Counted from the stretch's first letter, positions 24,865 through 32,993 are shown. The stretch: 64,000 bases of DNA from Burkholderiales bacterium (GCA_026399835.1 JAPLQE010000029.1:1-64000), one strand, 5' to 3'. The notes: generated by a model from the sequence alone, not told the origin. Translations and numbers: made by a program.

Positions 24865-27800
24865 TCAGCGGTTGGCGGATTCGGGCGGCAAGGCCCACAG
24901 CGCGTCGTTGAAGGCATCGAGCACGGGCTGGAGCTGGCCGTTGAAGACCTTGTCCAGCCGGTTGAAGCCTCCGCCCTCGCGCTTGAAGATCAAGTCGGGG
25001 TCATCGATGGCGGAGCGGTCCACCAGCACGTTTGCCTTTGTCTGCGCGGCGATGCGTTTGAGCCAGTCGCGCTGCGGTGAGCTCCAGGGCTTACCCGCGG
25101 GTGGATGCGTCAGCAGATGCTGCAGGGCCCGGTCCACGCGCTCGGCATAGGGCACCAGCGCATCGCCGATGGCTGCTTGGCGGATGAAGCCCACGATGCG
25201 CGCGGCGATGTCTTGGTTGGTCAGCTCGCGCCAGGCCGAGGCGAGGTTGGTTTCGGTGAAGCCGGCCCGGTCCAACGCCAAGACCAGTTCGCGCAACTGC
25301 GCGCGGGTCAGCTCGCGGGGCCGTGTCAGCACAGTTACCAGGGCCGGGATCTGGTTGCCCTGCGTCTGGATGAACTCGCTGAAGGCGCGGATGTAGTCGT
25401 CGGGCTTCTTGCCCTTGCCGTACCCGCGCTCGGCGCGATCGAAGGCGTCTGCGTGCTCGGATACAAACATCTCGCGCTCGGGGCCGTCGCTGCGGCGGTC
25501 GAGCAGTTCGCCTAGGTCCGGGTTCTGTATGAACCAGGCCGCCACATCGGCCAGCGGCATGGCCTTGAGCTTCTGGACGAAGGCCTGCACCGGCATGCCC
25601 GCCTTGGCCTCGAAGTCCTGCCGGTTCTTGTCGGTCAGGTGGCGTTTCTTGACCTGCAGCTTGGCCAGGAACTGGTCGCGCGCCAGTTCGGTGGCGGATT
25701 CATCCCTCAGCGTGGCCAGTTCCTGCGCCAGTTGGGTGAAGGTGATCTTCGGGTTCACGACGACCGGCTTCATGGCTGTCATGTCGCCGATGGCCTCGAA
25801 GATGCGAACGGCGTCGAACACTCGGAAGGAGTCCTTCACGTCGGTGCCGCCAAAGTCGCACAGCCGCGTTGCACGGCCCAGCATTTGGTCAAACAGGATG
25901 CGGCTGTTCACCTGGCGCAGGAACACCAAGTTGCAGATTTCGGGCACATCCACGCCCGTGGTCAACAGATCAACGGTGACCGCGACGTTGGGCAGGCGCT
26001 CGTTCTTGTAGCGGCGGATCAGCTGCAAGGGCTTGTCGGCCGCGCCGGTGATCTTGATGACGGCGTCGTCTTCGACGGCGCCGTACTGCCCGGCGAAAGC
26101 CTTCTTCAGCAAGTCCACCACCATGTCGGCATGGCTGTCGCTGACGCAGAAGATCAGCGTCTTGCGGCGGGAGGCCGGGTCCAGCTCCTGGGCCAGGTAG
26201 GTGCAAACCACCTCGTTGAACGGCCGCGTGATGACCTTGCGGTTGAACTCATCTACCTTGAGCTTGATTTCGTCGGGCGTCTTGAACAGTTCGATCTGCT
26301 GGCGGCCGGTGTTGTAGACCTTGACTTCTTCGCCAGCCTTCCATGCGATGCCTTGGCCGGAAAGCAGGGTGTGCACCTGGATCGGCGGCTCGTAGTCCAC
26401 CAAATAGCCGTCGACCACCGCCTCGCGGTAGCCGTAAGTGAAAACCGGAGCGCCGAAAATTTGCGTGGTGTGCAGCGCGGGCGTGGCGGTCAGGCCGACC
26501 TTCACGGCGTCGAAGTAGTCCAGCACGCGCCGGTACTTGGACACGTAGTCGTCGTAGCCGCGGAAGCTGAGCTCGGTGTCGGACAGCTCTCGGTCCAGCA
26601 GGTAGCCGCGATGGCACTCGTCCACGACGATGCAGTCGTACTGGTCTATGGGCGGCGGCGCGGTGCCGTCGCTGGGGTACAGGACACGCTGCACCATGCC
26701 TTGCACGGTGGCCAAGTGCACGGCGGTGTCGTCATCTGGCGCCTGGTCTTCCAGCTCCTTGATGCCGAAGATGTCGGCAAAGGTCTGCAGGCGTTCCATG
26801 CGCGTGTCCTTGAACGCGTTGGCGGCCTGCTCGCCCAGGGCCGAACGGTCAACGAGGAACAGGATGCGCCGGAAGCGCTTGGCCTTGAGCAGGCGGTAGA
26901 TCAGCGCGATGCAGGTCTTGGTCTTGCCGGTGCCGGTGGCCATGGCCAGCAGGATGGCGCGCTGCCCATCGCGAATGCTGGCTTCGGTGGCCAGGATGGC
27001 GCGCTGCTGGTAGGGCCGCAGCGGGAAGCCGTAGTTGAAGGGCGATTGGGCCAGCTCGGCGTGGGCGCGGGCATCGTCGCGCTGTAGCAGCGCGCTCAGT
27101 CCCTCGGGGGTGTACCAGCCGTCCAGCACGTGGCCCAGGTTCTCTGGCCGGCGAACGTCGCAGAACCATACGCCGCTTTGCTCGGCCAACTGCCGCAGGT
27201 AAGGGCGGCCGTTGGTGGAAAACACGAAAGGAATGCGGAACTCGCCTTGAGCACCGTGGCTGGAGGCTGGTAGCTCCACCTCGGGAGACGGCCTGAAGCC
27301 GCGGCTATAGCGCTTGGCTTGCTGGAGCGCGCCCGAGACGTCGATGTGCTTGCGCTTGGCTTCGACGATGGCGATGGGCACCAGGCCCACGAAGAGTGCG
27401 TAGTCGGCCGGCCCGGTCTCCGTCGGCCATTCGGCAATCGCTAGGTTCTGGCCGCGTCGCGGCCTTGCGCCCTTGGTGAAGGTGAGCTGCTCTGAGTTGA
27501 CCGTCCAGCCGGCGACGACCATTTGTTCGTCGATCAGCTTGCGTGTGTCGCGTTCGCTGATTTGCAGGGACGCCGCGGCCGTGTTGGCAGCCGCCACGAA
27601 CTTGGCGATGGCTTGCGGCGGTGCAGATTCGGCCTGAGCCTGCAGGGCTTGCAGGCGTTGTTGCAGTTCGGCCTTGGCGGCCTCGGCTTCAGCGGCCATG
27701 GATTCCCAGAAGGCGCGGTCCTGCTCGGCTTGCTGGGCTTGGGCCTGCGCCTGGTCTAGCGTCTGGGTCGCGTCCTGGTGGGCCGCTCGGTACTGCGCCA

Positions 27801-28293
27801 GCTCATTGCGCAGGCTGTCCAGCTCGGCCTGCAGCTCGGCGCTCTGGTTCGCTGGTGGTGACGGAGGCTGGAAGGGCCCCGACTTGAAGCCAGCGTCCTT
27901 GAAGGTGCGGTGGAACCACACGCCCAACTGCCACGTGAGGCGAAGCGCTAGCAGGGCTGTGCGGTGATCGCCGGCCAGGCGGTGGTTGGCGTTGTTGCCG
28001 GCGCGCCGAACCTCGTGAAAGAGGCTGCCGACCTCGCGCGGGACAATGCCCTGGTCCTTCAGGCGGCGCAGCAGGTCGGCCTGCCTCTCGTCTGGCGAGG
28101 TGAACAAGCCGACGTTTGAAGCGACCAGTTGGGCCAGCAGCTCGGCCAGCTGCCGCAGTTTCAGCAAGCAGGTGTTGGGGTCTTCAGGGAAGTAGCGTTC
28201 CGCCAGTTGTCCCAGTCGAAGCAACTGCTCGTCGTGGGCGCGCAGATGCGTGAAGTTGCTCGGAGGATGTGTGGGTCCGATGACGCGCCTCAC
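24865..28293 (-). CDS. hsdR: Type I restriction subunit HsdR (EcoEI-like)
   Basis: A 1142-residue motor nuclease. Residues 1-130 are a DUF4145 domain and about 150-225 a coiled coil. The nuclease core has D297 and E311-A-K313, and the SF2 translocase begins with Walker A ATGTGKT (452-458), VDECHRGY, GLTATP and a later QMLGRATR motif. The EcoEI-type C-terminal domain follows. It cuts unmodified DNA after translocation. Its start overlaps the GNAT toxin gene by ATGA, so no separate promoter is evident. Confidence 0.92.
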   Translation of the reverse strand: MRRVIGPTHPPSNFTHLRAHDEQLLRLGQLAERYFPEDPNTCLLKLRQLAELLAQLVASNVGLFTSPDERQADLLRRLKDQGIVPREVGSLFHEVRRAGNNANHRLAGDHRTALLALRLTWQLGVWFHRTFKDAGFKSGPFQPPSPPANQSAELQAELDSLRNELAQYRAAHQDATQTLDQAQAQAQQAEQDRAFWESMAAEAEAAKAELQQRLQALQAQAESAPPQAIAKFVAAANTAAASLQISERDTRKLIDEQMVVAGWTVNSEQLTFTKGARPRRGQNLAIAEWPTETGPADYALFVGLVPIAIVEAKRKHIDVSGALQQAKRYSRGFRPSPEVELPASSHGAQGEFRIPFVFSTNGRPYLRQLAEQSGVWFCDVRRPENLGHVLDGWYTPEGLSALLQRDDARAHAELAQSPFNYGFPLRPYQQRAILATEASIRDGQRAILLAMATGTGKTKTCIALIYRLLKAKRFRRILFLVDRSALGEQAANAFKDTRMERLQTFADIFGIKELEDQAPDDDTAVHLATVQGMVQRVLYPSDGTAPPPIDQYDCIVVDECHRGYLLDRELSDTELSFRGYDDYVSKYRRVLDYFDAVKVGLTATPALHTTQIFGAPVFTYGYREAVVDGYLVDYEPPIQVHTLLSGQGIAWKAGEEVKVYNTGRQQIELFKTPDEIKLKVDEFNRKVITRPFNEVVCTYLAQELDPASRRKTLIFCVSDSHADMVVDLLKKAFAGQYGAVEDDAVIKITGAADKPLQLIRRYKNERLPNVAVTVDLLTTGVDVPEICNLVFLRQVNSRILFDQMLGRATRLCDFGGTDVKDSFRVFDAVRIFEAIGDMTAMKPVVVNPKITFTQLAQELATLRDESATELARDQFLAKLQVKKRHLTDKNRQDFEAKAGMPVQAFVQKLKAMPLADVAAWFIQNPDLGELLDRRSDGPEREMFVSEHADAFDRAERGYGKGKKPDDYIRAFSEFIQTQGNQIPALVTVLTRPRELTRAQLRELVLALDRAGFTETNLASAWRELTNQDIAARIVGFIRQAAIGDALVPYAERVDRALQHLLTHPPAGKPWSSPQRDWLKRIAAQTKANVLVDRSAIDDPDLIFKREGGGFNRLDKVFNGQLQPVLDAFNDALWALPPESANR

Positions 28294-28805
28294 TCGCTCA
28301 ACAGCTTGGCCACGGTGGTCATGGGCACGAACCGCTGTAGCGGATGCGCCTGCAGAGGCTTTAATCCGTAGTGGCCATAGAAGCGGGAGGCCTCCTCGCT
28401 CTTGGCGTCGACCACCACGGCGATCGCGGCGATCTGGTCGGCGTGTATCAGGCTGCGCTGCAATGCGTCCAGCAGCAGGTGCTCGCCGAGCCCCTGGCCC
28501 TTGATGGCCTGGTGGACGGCCAGCCGGCCCAGCAGTGTCATGGGCAGCTGCGGAAAACGCGGTAGCTTGCGAGCCAGGTCGTCAGGAAGGTCTGCCAAGG
28601 TCAGCACCGAGGCCGAAAGGGTGTAGTAGCCAAGAACGCGCTTGTCGGGCTGGCTGACTGCCACGAACGGCGCGGCCACACGCTTGTCGGCGTCTTGCCT
28701 GGCCTGCTGCTTCAGGTAGCGGTCGAGCGCCTCCACGCCGCAGTGGAAGGCCGTTCGGTCGTGCTGCCGGCCTAGTGGCTCGACAGTGATGCGGGTGAAA
28801 TCCAC
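28290..28805 (-). CDS. GNAT acetyltransferase toxin (TacT-like)
   Basis: A 171-residue GNAT protein of the TacT/AtaT-like toxin group: FHCGVEALDRYLKQQARQDADKRVA at the start, LLGRLAVHQAIKGQGLGEHLLLDAL as the acetyl-CoA binding segment, and EEASRFYGHYGLKPL with the conserved Tyr. Members acetylate the amino acid on charged tRNA and halt translation. The antitoxin lies 3 bases upstream; hsdR overlaps downstream. The toxin is therefore the second gene of the defence transcription unit. Confidence 0.88.
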   Translation of the reverse strand: MDFTRITVEPLGRQHDRTAFHCGVEALDRYLKQQARQDADKRVAAPFVAVSQPDKRVLGYYTLSASVLTLADLPDDLARKLPRFPQLPMTLLGRLAVHQAIKGQGLGEHLLLDALQRSLIHADQIAAIAVVVDAKSEEASRFYGHYGLKPLQAHPLQRFVPMTTVAKLLSE

Positions 28806-28808
28806 CGG

Positions 28809-29102
28809 CTAGTCGCCGGTGCGTTGGCGGTAGGCCTTGGCCGCGCGCATGAGGCGCGTGTTCGGCTCTGGAGGGTTCAGCAGGGCCTGCACGAAGGCTA
28901 GCTGCTCTTCGCGCGACAGGCGGACGGATTCGTGTTCCGCGATCACCCGGCGCGCCGCGTCCTGAGCGCTGGCGACGACAAACTCGCTCAGAGTGCGGCC
29001 AGAGAGTGCTGCAGCCTGCTGGAGCAAGCTCTTCTGCGCTGCCGACACGCGGGCTTCCAGCCTTGCGTCGCGGGTGGTGTCTGGGCCGTCTTGGTTGGCC
29101 AT
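28809..29102 (-). CDS. DUF1778 antitoxin (TacA-like, ribbon-helix-helix)
   Basis: A 97-residue antitoxin. The RHH domain is ARLEARVSAAQKSLLQQAAALSGRTLSEFVVASA. The C-terminal tail (LNPPEPNTRLMRAAKAYRQR) should block the acetyltransferase. It is the first gene of the island operon, with GGGAGA 6 bases before its ATG. The operator palindrome 22 bases upstream suggests the TacA-like/TacT-like complex represses the whole series. Confidence 0.88.
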   Translation of the reverse strand: MANQDGPDTTRDARLEARVSAAQKSLLQQAAALSGRTLSEFVVASAQDAARRVIAEHESVRLSREEQLAFVQALLNPPEPNTRLMRAAKAYRQRTGD

Positions 29103-29123
29103 GGTTGTCTCCCTGCTCGGAAT

Positions 29124-29142
29124 GTACGGCAGCTGTCCGTAC
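29124..29142 (-). promoter_or_regulatory. Operator of the TacAT-like/restriction operon
   Basis: GTACGG (29124-29129) and CCGTAC (29137-29142) flank a CAGCTG-like centre, 22 bases before the antitoxin ATG. This is a likely RHH binding site and the only clear control element upstream of ten consecutive genes. Confidence 0.5.
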
Positions 29143-29154
29143 GGGGCAAGGGTG

Positions 29155-29409
29155 GTCGAGGGCGAGCGCGTCGACGAGGTGGCCGATCAGCTCGCGGGCC
29201 AGCAGCACGCCGCGCTGCGCCCGCTGGCCCTCAGGCAGCACCGACACCGCGCGCTCGACGACCTGGGCGACATGCATCGCCAGGCGGTCGGCGGCGTCGG
29301 CGTCGGGCAGTGCGGCCAGAAGCGGCAGATGGCCCGCGCCGAGCTGCTCGATGCGAGCACCGAGCGCTTCGGTCAGCAGGGTCTCGTACAGGCCGCGGGG
29401 GAGGGTCAC
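29155..29409 (-). pseudogene. N-terminal scrap of a DUF3427-type helicase
   Basis: From a GTG at 29409 the frame gives LPRGLYETLLTEAL, DADAADRLAMHVAQVVERA and LLARELIGHLVDAL. This is the usual first 85 residues of DEAD helicases that carry PLD and DUF3427 domains. Homology stops near 29155 and the frame then crosses the antitoxin operator. The rest of the gene is missing and the defence island begins here. It is not the missing part of the helicase at 14639, since both are 5' ends. Confidence 0.55.
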
Positions 29410-29563
29410 GGAAGCAGGCAGTCGAGCTTGAACGACGTCGGGTGAGCGACTGTAGCGTGGCCGCAGCGGGCGACGGCGGGACAAGGCCGGTCGTCGTCGA
29501 TCGGGTCGCCCAAGGGAGCGGCCGTGCTGCTCGACGGCCTCTTGGAAGCCAGGCGGGCAATGC

Positions 29564-29589
29564 TAGACTGACTAGTCCGCTAACCAGTC
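29564..29589 (+). promoter_or_regulatory. Promoter/operator of Phd-VapC copy A
   Basis: GACTAGTC (29570-29577) and ACCAGTC (29583-29589) are two similar half-palindromes just upstream of the antitoxin start; TAGACT (29564-29569) sits where the TATAAT of copy B is. The same arrangement recurs at 33379-33404. Confidence 0.5.
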
Positions 29590-29599
29590 TTACACGACC

Positions 29600-29857
29600 A
29601 TGAAAAGCTGGCCTGTCCAAGACGCCAAAGCCCGCTTCAGCGAATTCCTCGAGACCTGCCTGGCCGAAGGCCCGCAGCTCGTCACCCGCCGCGGCTCGGA
29701 GGCAGCGGTGCTTGTATCGATCGATCAGTGGCGTCGTCTCCAGGAACAGGCTCGGCCGTCGTTGAAGGCCTTGCTGCTGGCCGAAGACGCCCGGACGGAG
29801 TTCAAAGTCCCGGCCCGCGGCCGCGCCAAGCGCCGTCCGCCGATCGCCGGGGACTGA
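29600..29857 (+). CDS. Phd/YefM-type antitoxin, copy A
   Basis: An 85-residue Phd-like antitoxin: WPVQDAKARFSEFLETCL, then EGPQLVTRRGSEAAVLVSIDQWRRL. The basic tail ends in RGRAKRRPP. It should bind the palindromes just upstream and block the PIN toxin that starts 2 bases after its stop. It differs from copy B (33415-33672) at only two residues, S/A and G/E. Confidence 0.88.
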   Translation: MKSWPVQDAKARFSEFLETCLAEGPQLVTRRGSEAAVLVSIDQWRRLQEQARPSLKALLLAEDARTEFKVPARGRAKRRPPIAGD

Positions 29858-29859
29858 CG

Positions 29860-30276
29860 GTGTTCCTGCTCGACACGAACGTTGTCTCCGAGCTTCGACG
29901 ACCCCGGCCGCATGGTGCGGTGCTCGCATGGATGCGGGCGACCGACGACGCGGACCTGCACCTGTCGGCCGTCACGCTCGGCGAACTGCAGGCCGGCATC
30001 GAACTCACGCGCGCGCAGGACCCCGGCAAGGCGGCCGAGCTGCAACGCTGGCTCGATGCGGTCGAAGCCCAGTACGCCGTGCTGCCGATGGACGGGCGGA
30101 CGTTCCGGGAGTGGGCGCGGCTGATGCACACGCGCTCGGACACGCTGTACGAGGACGCGATGATCGCCGCCACCGCGCGCGTCCATGGCCTGACGGTCGT
30201 GACCCGCAACGTCAAGGACTTCCGGGTCTTCGACGTGCCGCTGCTCGACCCGTTCGAGGCGGTGCGCAAGCGGTGA
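29860..30276 (+). CDS. vapC: VapC/FitB-like PIN toxin, copy A
   Basis: A 138-residue PIN nuclease: MFLLDTNVVSELRRPRP, a Glu in TLGELQAGIE, TLYEDAMIAATARVHG with the distal acidic pair, and VVTRNVKDF. I chose the GTG at 29860, directly after the antitoxin stop and giving the normal PIN start; a longer frame would overlap the antitoxin. Six residues differ from copy B, none at the acidic positions. Both copies look functional, so cross-neutralisation by either antitoxin is likely. Confidence 0.87.
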   Translation: MFLLDTNVVSELRRPRPHGAVLAWMRATDDADLHLSAVTLGELQAGIELTRAQDPGKAAELQRWLDAVEAQYAVLPMDGRTFREWARLMHTRSDTLYEDAMIAATARVHGLTVVTRNVKDFRVFDVPLLDPFEAVRKR

Positions 30277-30423
30277 GCGGGAAAGGGATGGAGCAATGGG
30301 CCGAGATCGACACATCGAGCTCATATGTTTATATCTCGATGACAAATCGACATATTCAGGCATCACGTCGATCGGCTGGTCGTGTCCGGTAAGCAGGTTG
30401 ATCTTCTAGCCAGACATCGACAT

Positions 30424-31518
30424 ATGACCTTCGACCCCTCCAAACCCTACGACGCGCTTCCACCGCTGCCGCCCTCGGTCGAGCTGGATTCGAGGGCGGT
30501 CCTGAAGGCGTGCATCGCGGCGCGCGCCGCAGTCGCGGAGCTGAAGGCGGCCGGGCGCCTGATCCCGAACCAGGGTGTGCTCATCAACTCGATCCCGCTG
30601 CTCGAAGCGCAGGCGAGCAGCGAGATCGAGAACATCGTCACGACCACGGATCAGCTGTTCCTCTTCGACGGCATCCGCGAGAACCAGGCGGATCCGGCCA
30701 CGAAGGAGGCACTGCGCTGTCGGACCGCGCTGTGGGAGGGCTACCAGTCGCTCGCGACGCGTCCGCTGTCCACGAACACGGCGGTTCAGATCTGTCGTGC
30801 GATCAAGGGGGTCGAGATGGACATCCGCAGGACGCCGGGCACGACCCTCCGGAACGACCGCAGCATGCAGGTCATCTACACCCCGCCCGAAGGCGAAGGC
30901 CTGCTTCGCGAGAAGCTGGCCAACTGGGAGCAGTGGATGCACGGCACGCTGCCCGGAACCGCCGAGATCGATCCGCTCGTGCGCATGGCGGTGGGCCATT
31001 ACCAGTTCGAGGCGATCCATCCCTTCACCGACGGCAATGGCCGTACCGGGCGTGTGCTGAACCTGCTCCACCTCGTCGAGCAGGGCCTGCTCGACATTCC
31101 GGTGCTCTATCTGAGCCGGCACATCCTGCGCAACAAGGCCGACTACTACAGCGGGCTCCAATCGGTCACCCGAACGGGCGCCTGGGAACCCTGGTTGCTC
31201 TACATGCTCTCCGGCGTGACCGAGACGGCGCGTTGGACGATGAACAAGATCGTCGCCATCCGCGACCTGCTCGACGAAACCACGGAGCGGATGCGGCGCG
31301 AAGCCGGCGCCATCTACTCCCGCGAGCTCGCGGAGCTGGTGTTCGTGCGTCCGTACTGCCGGATCGGGCACGTCATGGAGGCAGGCCTCGCCAAACGCCA
31401 GACCGCGAGCCTGTATCTCAAGGAACTCGCGAGCATCGGCATCCTGCGAGAGCACAAGATCGGCCGGGAAAAGATCTTTCTCAACCCGGCCTTCATCGAC
31501 CTGCTCAAGCGCGATTGA
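30424..31518 (+). CDS. Fic-domain protein 1 (AMP transferase, self-inhibited class)
   Basis: A 364-residue Fic protein. The catalytic HPFTDGNGRTGR starts at H199. The inhibitory helix is N-terminal, S65-S-E-I-E69-N70, which fits the S/T-x-x-x-E-G/N rule of class II. The N-terminus (DALPPLPPSVELDS) is the usual Fic/DUF4172-like start and a winged helix follows the Fic core. It would AMPylate, or remove AMP from, a protein target. ATCGACATAT motifs just upstream (about 30345 and 30415) may be its operator. The gene lies between copy A Phd-VapC and VapBC; in copy B it has been deleted. Confidence 0.88.
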   Translation: MTFDPSKPYDALPPLPPSVELDSRAVLKACIAARAAVAELKAAGRLIPNQGVLINSIPLLEAQASSEIENIVTTTDQLFLFDGIRENQADPATKEALRCRTALWEGYQSLATRPLSTNTAVQICRAIKGVEMDIRRTPGTTLRNDRSMQVIYTPPEGEGLLREKLANWEQWMHGTLPGTAEIDPLVRMAVGHYQFEAIHPFTDGNGRTGRVLNLLHLVEQGLLDIPVLYLSRHILRNKADYYSGLQSVTRTGAWEPWLLYMLSGVTETARWTMNKIVAIRDLLDETTERMRREAGAIYSRELAELVFVRPYCRIGHVMEAGLAKRQTASLYLKELASIGILREHKIGREKIFLNPAFIDLLKRD

Positions 31519-31570
31519 GCGACTCGAGCTGCGCGCGGAGTTCGAGCACGCTTGCCGGAACCCAGCCCAT

Positions 31571-31592
31571 GGCATATGCTTTGACATATGCC
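31571..31592 (+). promoter_or_regulatory. VapBC operator (intact)
   Basis: GGCATATG (31571-31578) and CATATGCC (31585-31592) are perfect 8-bp arms around CTTTGA, 21 bases before the VapB start. GGAGG follows at 31603-31607. Confidence 0.6.
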
Positions 31593-31613
31593 ACCCGCCC
31601 CTCGGAGGCCCAC

Positions 31614-31847
31614 ATGACCGAGCGCCACGCCGCGTTGTTCCGAAACGGCCGGAACCAAGCGGTCCGAATTCCTCGTGAACTGGAGATGGCAGGAACCGAG
31701 GTGCTGATCCGCAAGGAAGGCGACACCCTCATCCTGACGCCCATCCGCAAGCACAGGCTCCGCGACCTGCTGGCGTCGTGGGCGCCGCTGGAGGACGCAC
31801 TGCCCGAGGTGGAGGATATGCCGCCCCAGCCGCGGGATGACCTGTGA
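31614..31847 (+). CDS. vapB: VapB antitoxin, AbrB type
   Basis: A 77-residue AbrB-type antitoxin: AALFRNGRNQAVRIPRELEM for DNA binding, then GTEVLIRKEGDTLILTPIRK, and an acidic tail for toxin binding (PLEDALPEVEDMP). GGAGG lies 6 bases before the ATG. It ends at the toxin start (TGATG). It is the parent of the decayed copy at 34264. Confidence 0.87.
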   Translation: MTERHAALFRNGRNQAVRIPRELEMAGTEVLIRKEGDTLILTPIRKHRLRDLLASWAPLEDALPEVEDMPPQPRDDL

Positions 31848-32269
31848 TGGCCCCGTCACCCCGCGCGATGCCCTGCATGCTGGATACGAACGCGCTCTCC
31901 GAGCTGGTTCGCAACCCTCATGGCCCCTTGGCCCGGAAACTGACCGCGCAGGATCCCGATGCGGTGTGCACCAGCATCGTGGCGGCGTGTGAGCTTCGCT
32001 TCGGCGCGCGACGCAAGGGCTCGGCGCCGCTGACGCAGCGCGTGGAGCAGTTGCTGCAGGCAATGACCGTCCTGCCGTTGGACACGCCAGCCGATGAGCA
32101 CTACGCCGACATCAGAGCCACTTTGGAGCGCAGCGGTACCCCCATTGGCAGCCATGACCTGCTCATCGCAGCGCACGCGCGCTCGCGCGGCATGACGCTC
32201 CTCACGCGAAACCTGCGCGAGTTCCAGCGTGTGCCGGGCCTGACCGTCGAGGACTGGCCCAGCGACTGA
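31847..32269 (+). CDS. vapC: VapC toxin, PIN domain
   Basis: A 140-residue VapC: MLDTNALSELVRNP, a Glu in AACELRFGARRKGS, IGSHDLLIAAHARSRG and LLTRNLREF. This is close to the classical VapC that cleaves initiator tRNA. I chose the ATG at 31847, which overlaps the VapB stop by one base; a GTG lies one codon upstream. Acidic residues are intact. Confidence 0.87.
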   Translation: MAPSPRAMPCMLDTNALSELVRNPHGPLARKLTAQDPDAVCTSIVAACELRFGARRKGSAPLTQRVEQLLQAMTVLPLDTPADEHYADIRATLERSGTPIGSHDLLIAAHARSRGMTLLTRNLREFQRVPGLTVEDWPSD

Positions 32270-32430
32270 CGGGGGTGAGGATCGCGATCTTCGAGCGCGA
32301 TGAGCTCGATGCTCGCCAGCGCGCGCAGGCAAGCGCCCCTGCTACATTCCCGGAACTGTCCGCCCCGCCCGTCCGATACCTTGGACTGACGTGCCTCGGT
32401 TCCTCGGCCCGGTAGTTTCTGCATTGACAC

Positions 32431-32544
32431 CAGCGCACCTCGCAGGCGCTCAAGCTCCTGGGCGTGTCCGGCGACAAGCGTGCGCCCCTGGCAGGGCCGC
32501 GGCAGGTGTTCCTGCTCACCGGCACGCCGATGCCCAACCGGCCG
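32431..32544 (+). pseudogene. Scrap of a SNF2-family helicase
   Basis: In one frame these 38 codons read QRTSQALKLLGVSGDK, then GPRQVFLLTGTPMPNRP. This carries the SNF2/HARP motif III (LTGTP) and the region before it. An in-frame stop precedes it and homology stops after it. The rest of 32270-32618 holds no gene that I can support. A helicase gene once lay here and was replaced by TA modules. Confidence 0.5.
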
Positions 32545-32618
32545 CGGGCCGCCCAAGGTCCGCTCGTGGATGCCGGTGCAGATCGCCGGGCGATACGGTC
32601 TGTCGCGCGCTCGCCGCC

Positions 32619-32993
32619 TCAGTGCGCCGGTTCCGGATGAGCACAGCCGAGCGAAGCCGCGACCCGAAGCAGTCTCAGATCGCGGGTCCAGAGTCTTGCT
32701 CCGCCTGTCAGCACGGCCGACGCGAGCAGATGAACGTCGACGTATCCGATGCCCTTGCCGTGGAGTGCGTGGCGCTCGATGAAGTGCAGCACCTCGGCGG
32801 ATTCGGCGACCACCGCGGCCGGCAGGTCCTGCAGCAGCTCGAGGATCGAACTGCGGTCGCGCAGGCTTGCGCACGCGATCTCGCCGACCACGAACGGGTG
32901 CATCACAACGGCCGACCGTTCCAGCAGCTCGATCAGCCCTGGCTCGCTACGGCGGAGGTGATCGACCCAGACGGACGTGTCGACCAGGATCAA
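32619..32993 (-). CDS. vapC: VapC toxin, PIN domain (RHH-paired)
   Basis: A 124-residue PIN nuclease: MILVDTSVWVDHLRRSEPGL, VVGEIACASLRDR with the central Glu, and GIGYVDVHLLASAVL followed by LWTRDLRLL. This type is paired with ribbon-helix-helix VapB proteins. Its start overlaps the antitoxin end by 4 bases. It is complete. Confidence 0.87.
   Translation of the reverse strand: MILVDTSVWVDHLRRSEPGLIELLERSAVVMHPFVVGEIACASLRDRSSILELLQDLPAAVVAESAEVLHFIERHALHGKGIGYVDVHLLASAVLTGGARLWTRDLRLLRVAASLGCAHPEPAH

Larger units (their letters stand above)
16235..29150 (-). other. Composite defence island
   Basis: About 13 kb in which all ten genes are on the minus strand, mostly with 4-base overlaps. In transcription order: DUF1778 antitoxin, GNAT toxin, hsdR, hsdM, hsdS, Septu-like ATPase, HNH nuclease, PD-(D/E)XK/DUF5655 protein, AAA ATPase, PIN nuclease. 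Base composition is visibly less GC-saturated at third positions than in the flanks, which suggests transfer. Both edges fall inside remnants of helicase genes. No integrase, tRNA or flanking direct repeat was found, so the mechanism of entry is unknown. Confidence 0.7.
29562..30409 (+). repeat. Duplicated block, copy A (Phd-VapC plus fic leader)
   Basis: These 848 bases align with 33377-34224 at a constant offset of 3815 bases and without indels wherever I checked. Most differences in the genes are synonymous, so the duplication is old rather than an assembly effect. Similarity ends exactly at TTCTAG (30404-30409), just before the fic start. A second homologous stretch links 31576-31847 with 34225-34491. 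Confidence 0.75.

Noticed and set aside
16235-29150. Prophage or integrase-driven island
   Set aside because: No integrase, recombinase, phage structural gene, tRNA or matching direct repeats at the edges.
29155-29409. The helicase scrap as the missing end of the gene truncated at 16234
   Set aside because: It is an N-terminal segment, whereas the left gene lacks its C-terminus; they come from two genes.
28582-29484. A 300-residue minus-strand protein across tacA and tacT
   Set aside because: Only its first part (from 29409) resembles a helicase N-terminus; the rest is a shadow of the TA genes in another frame.
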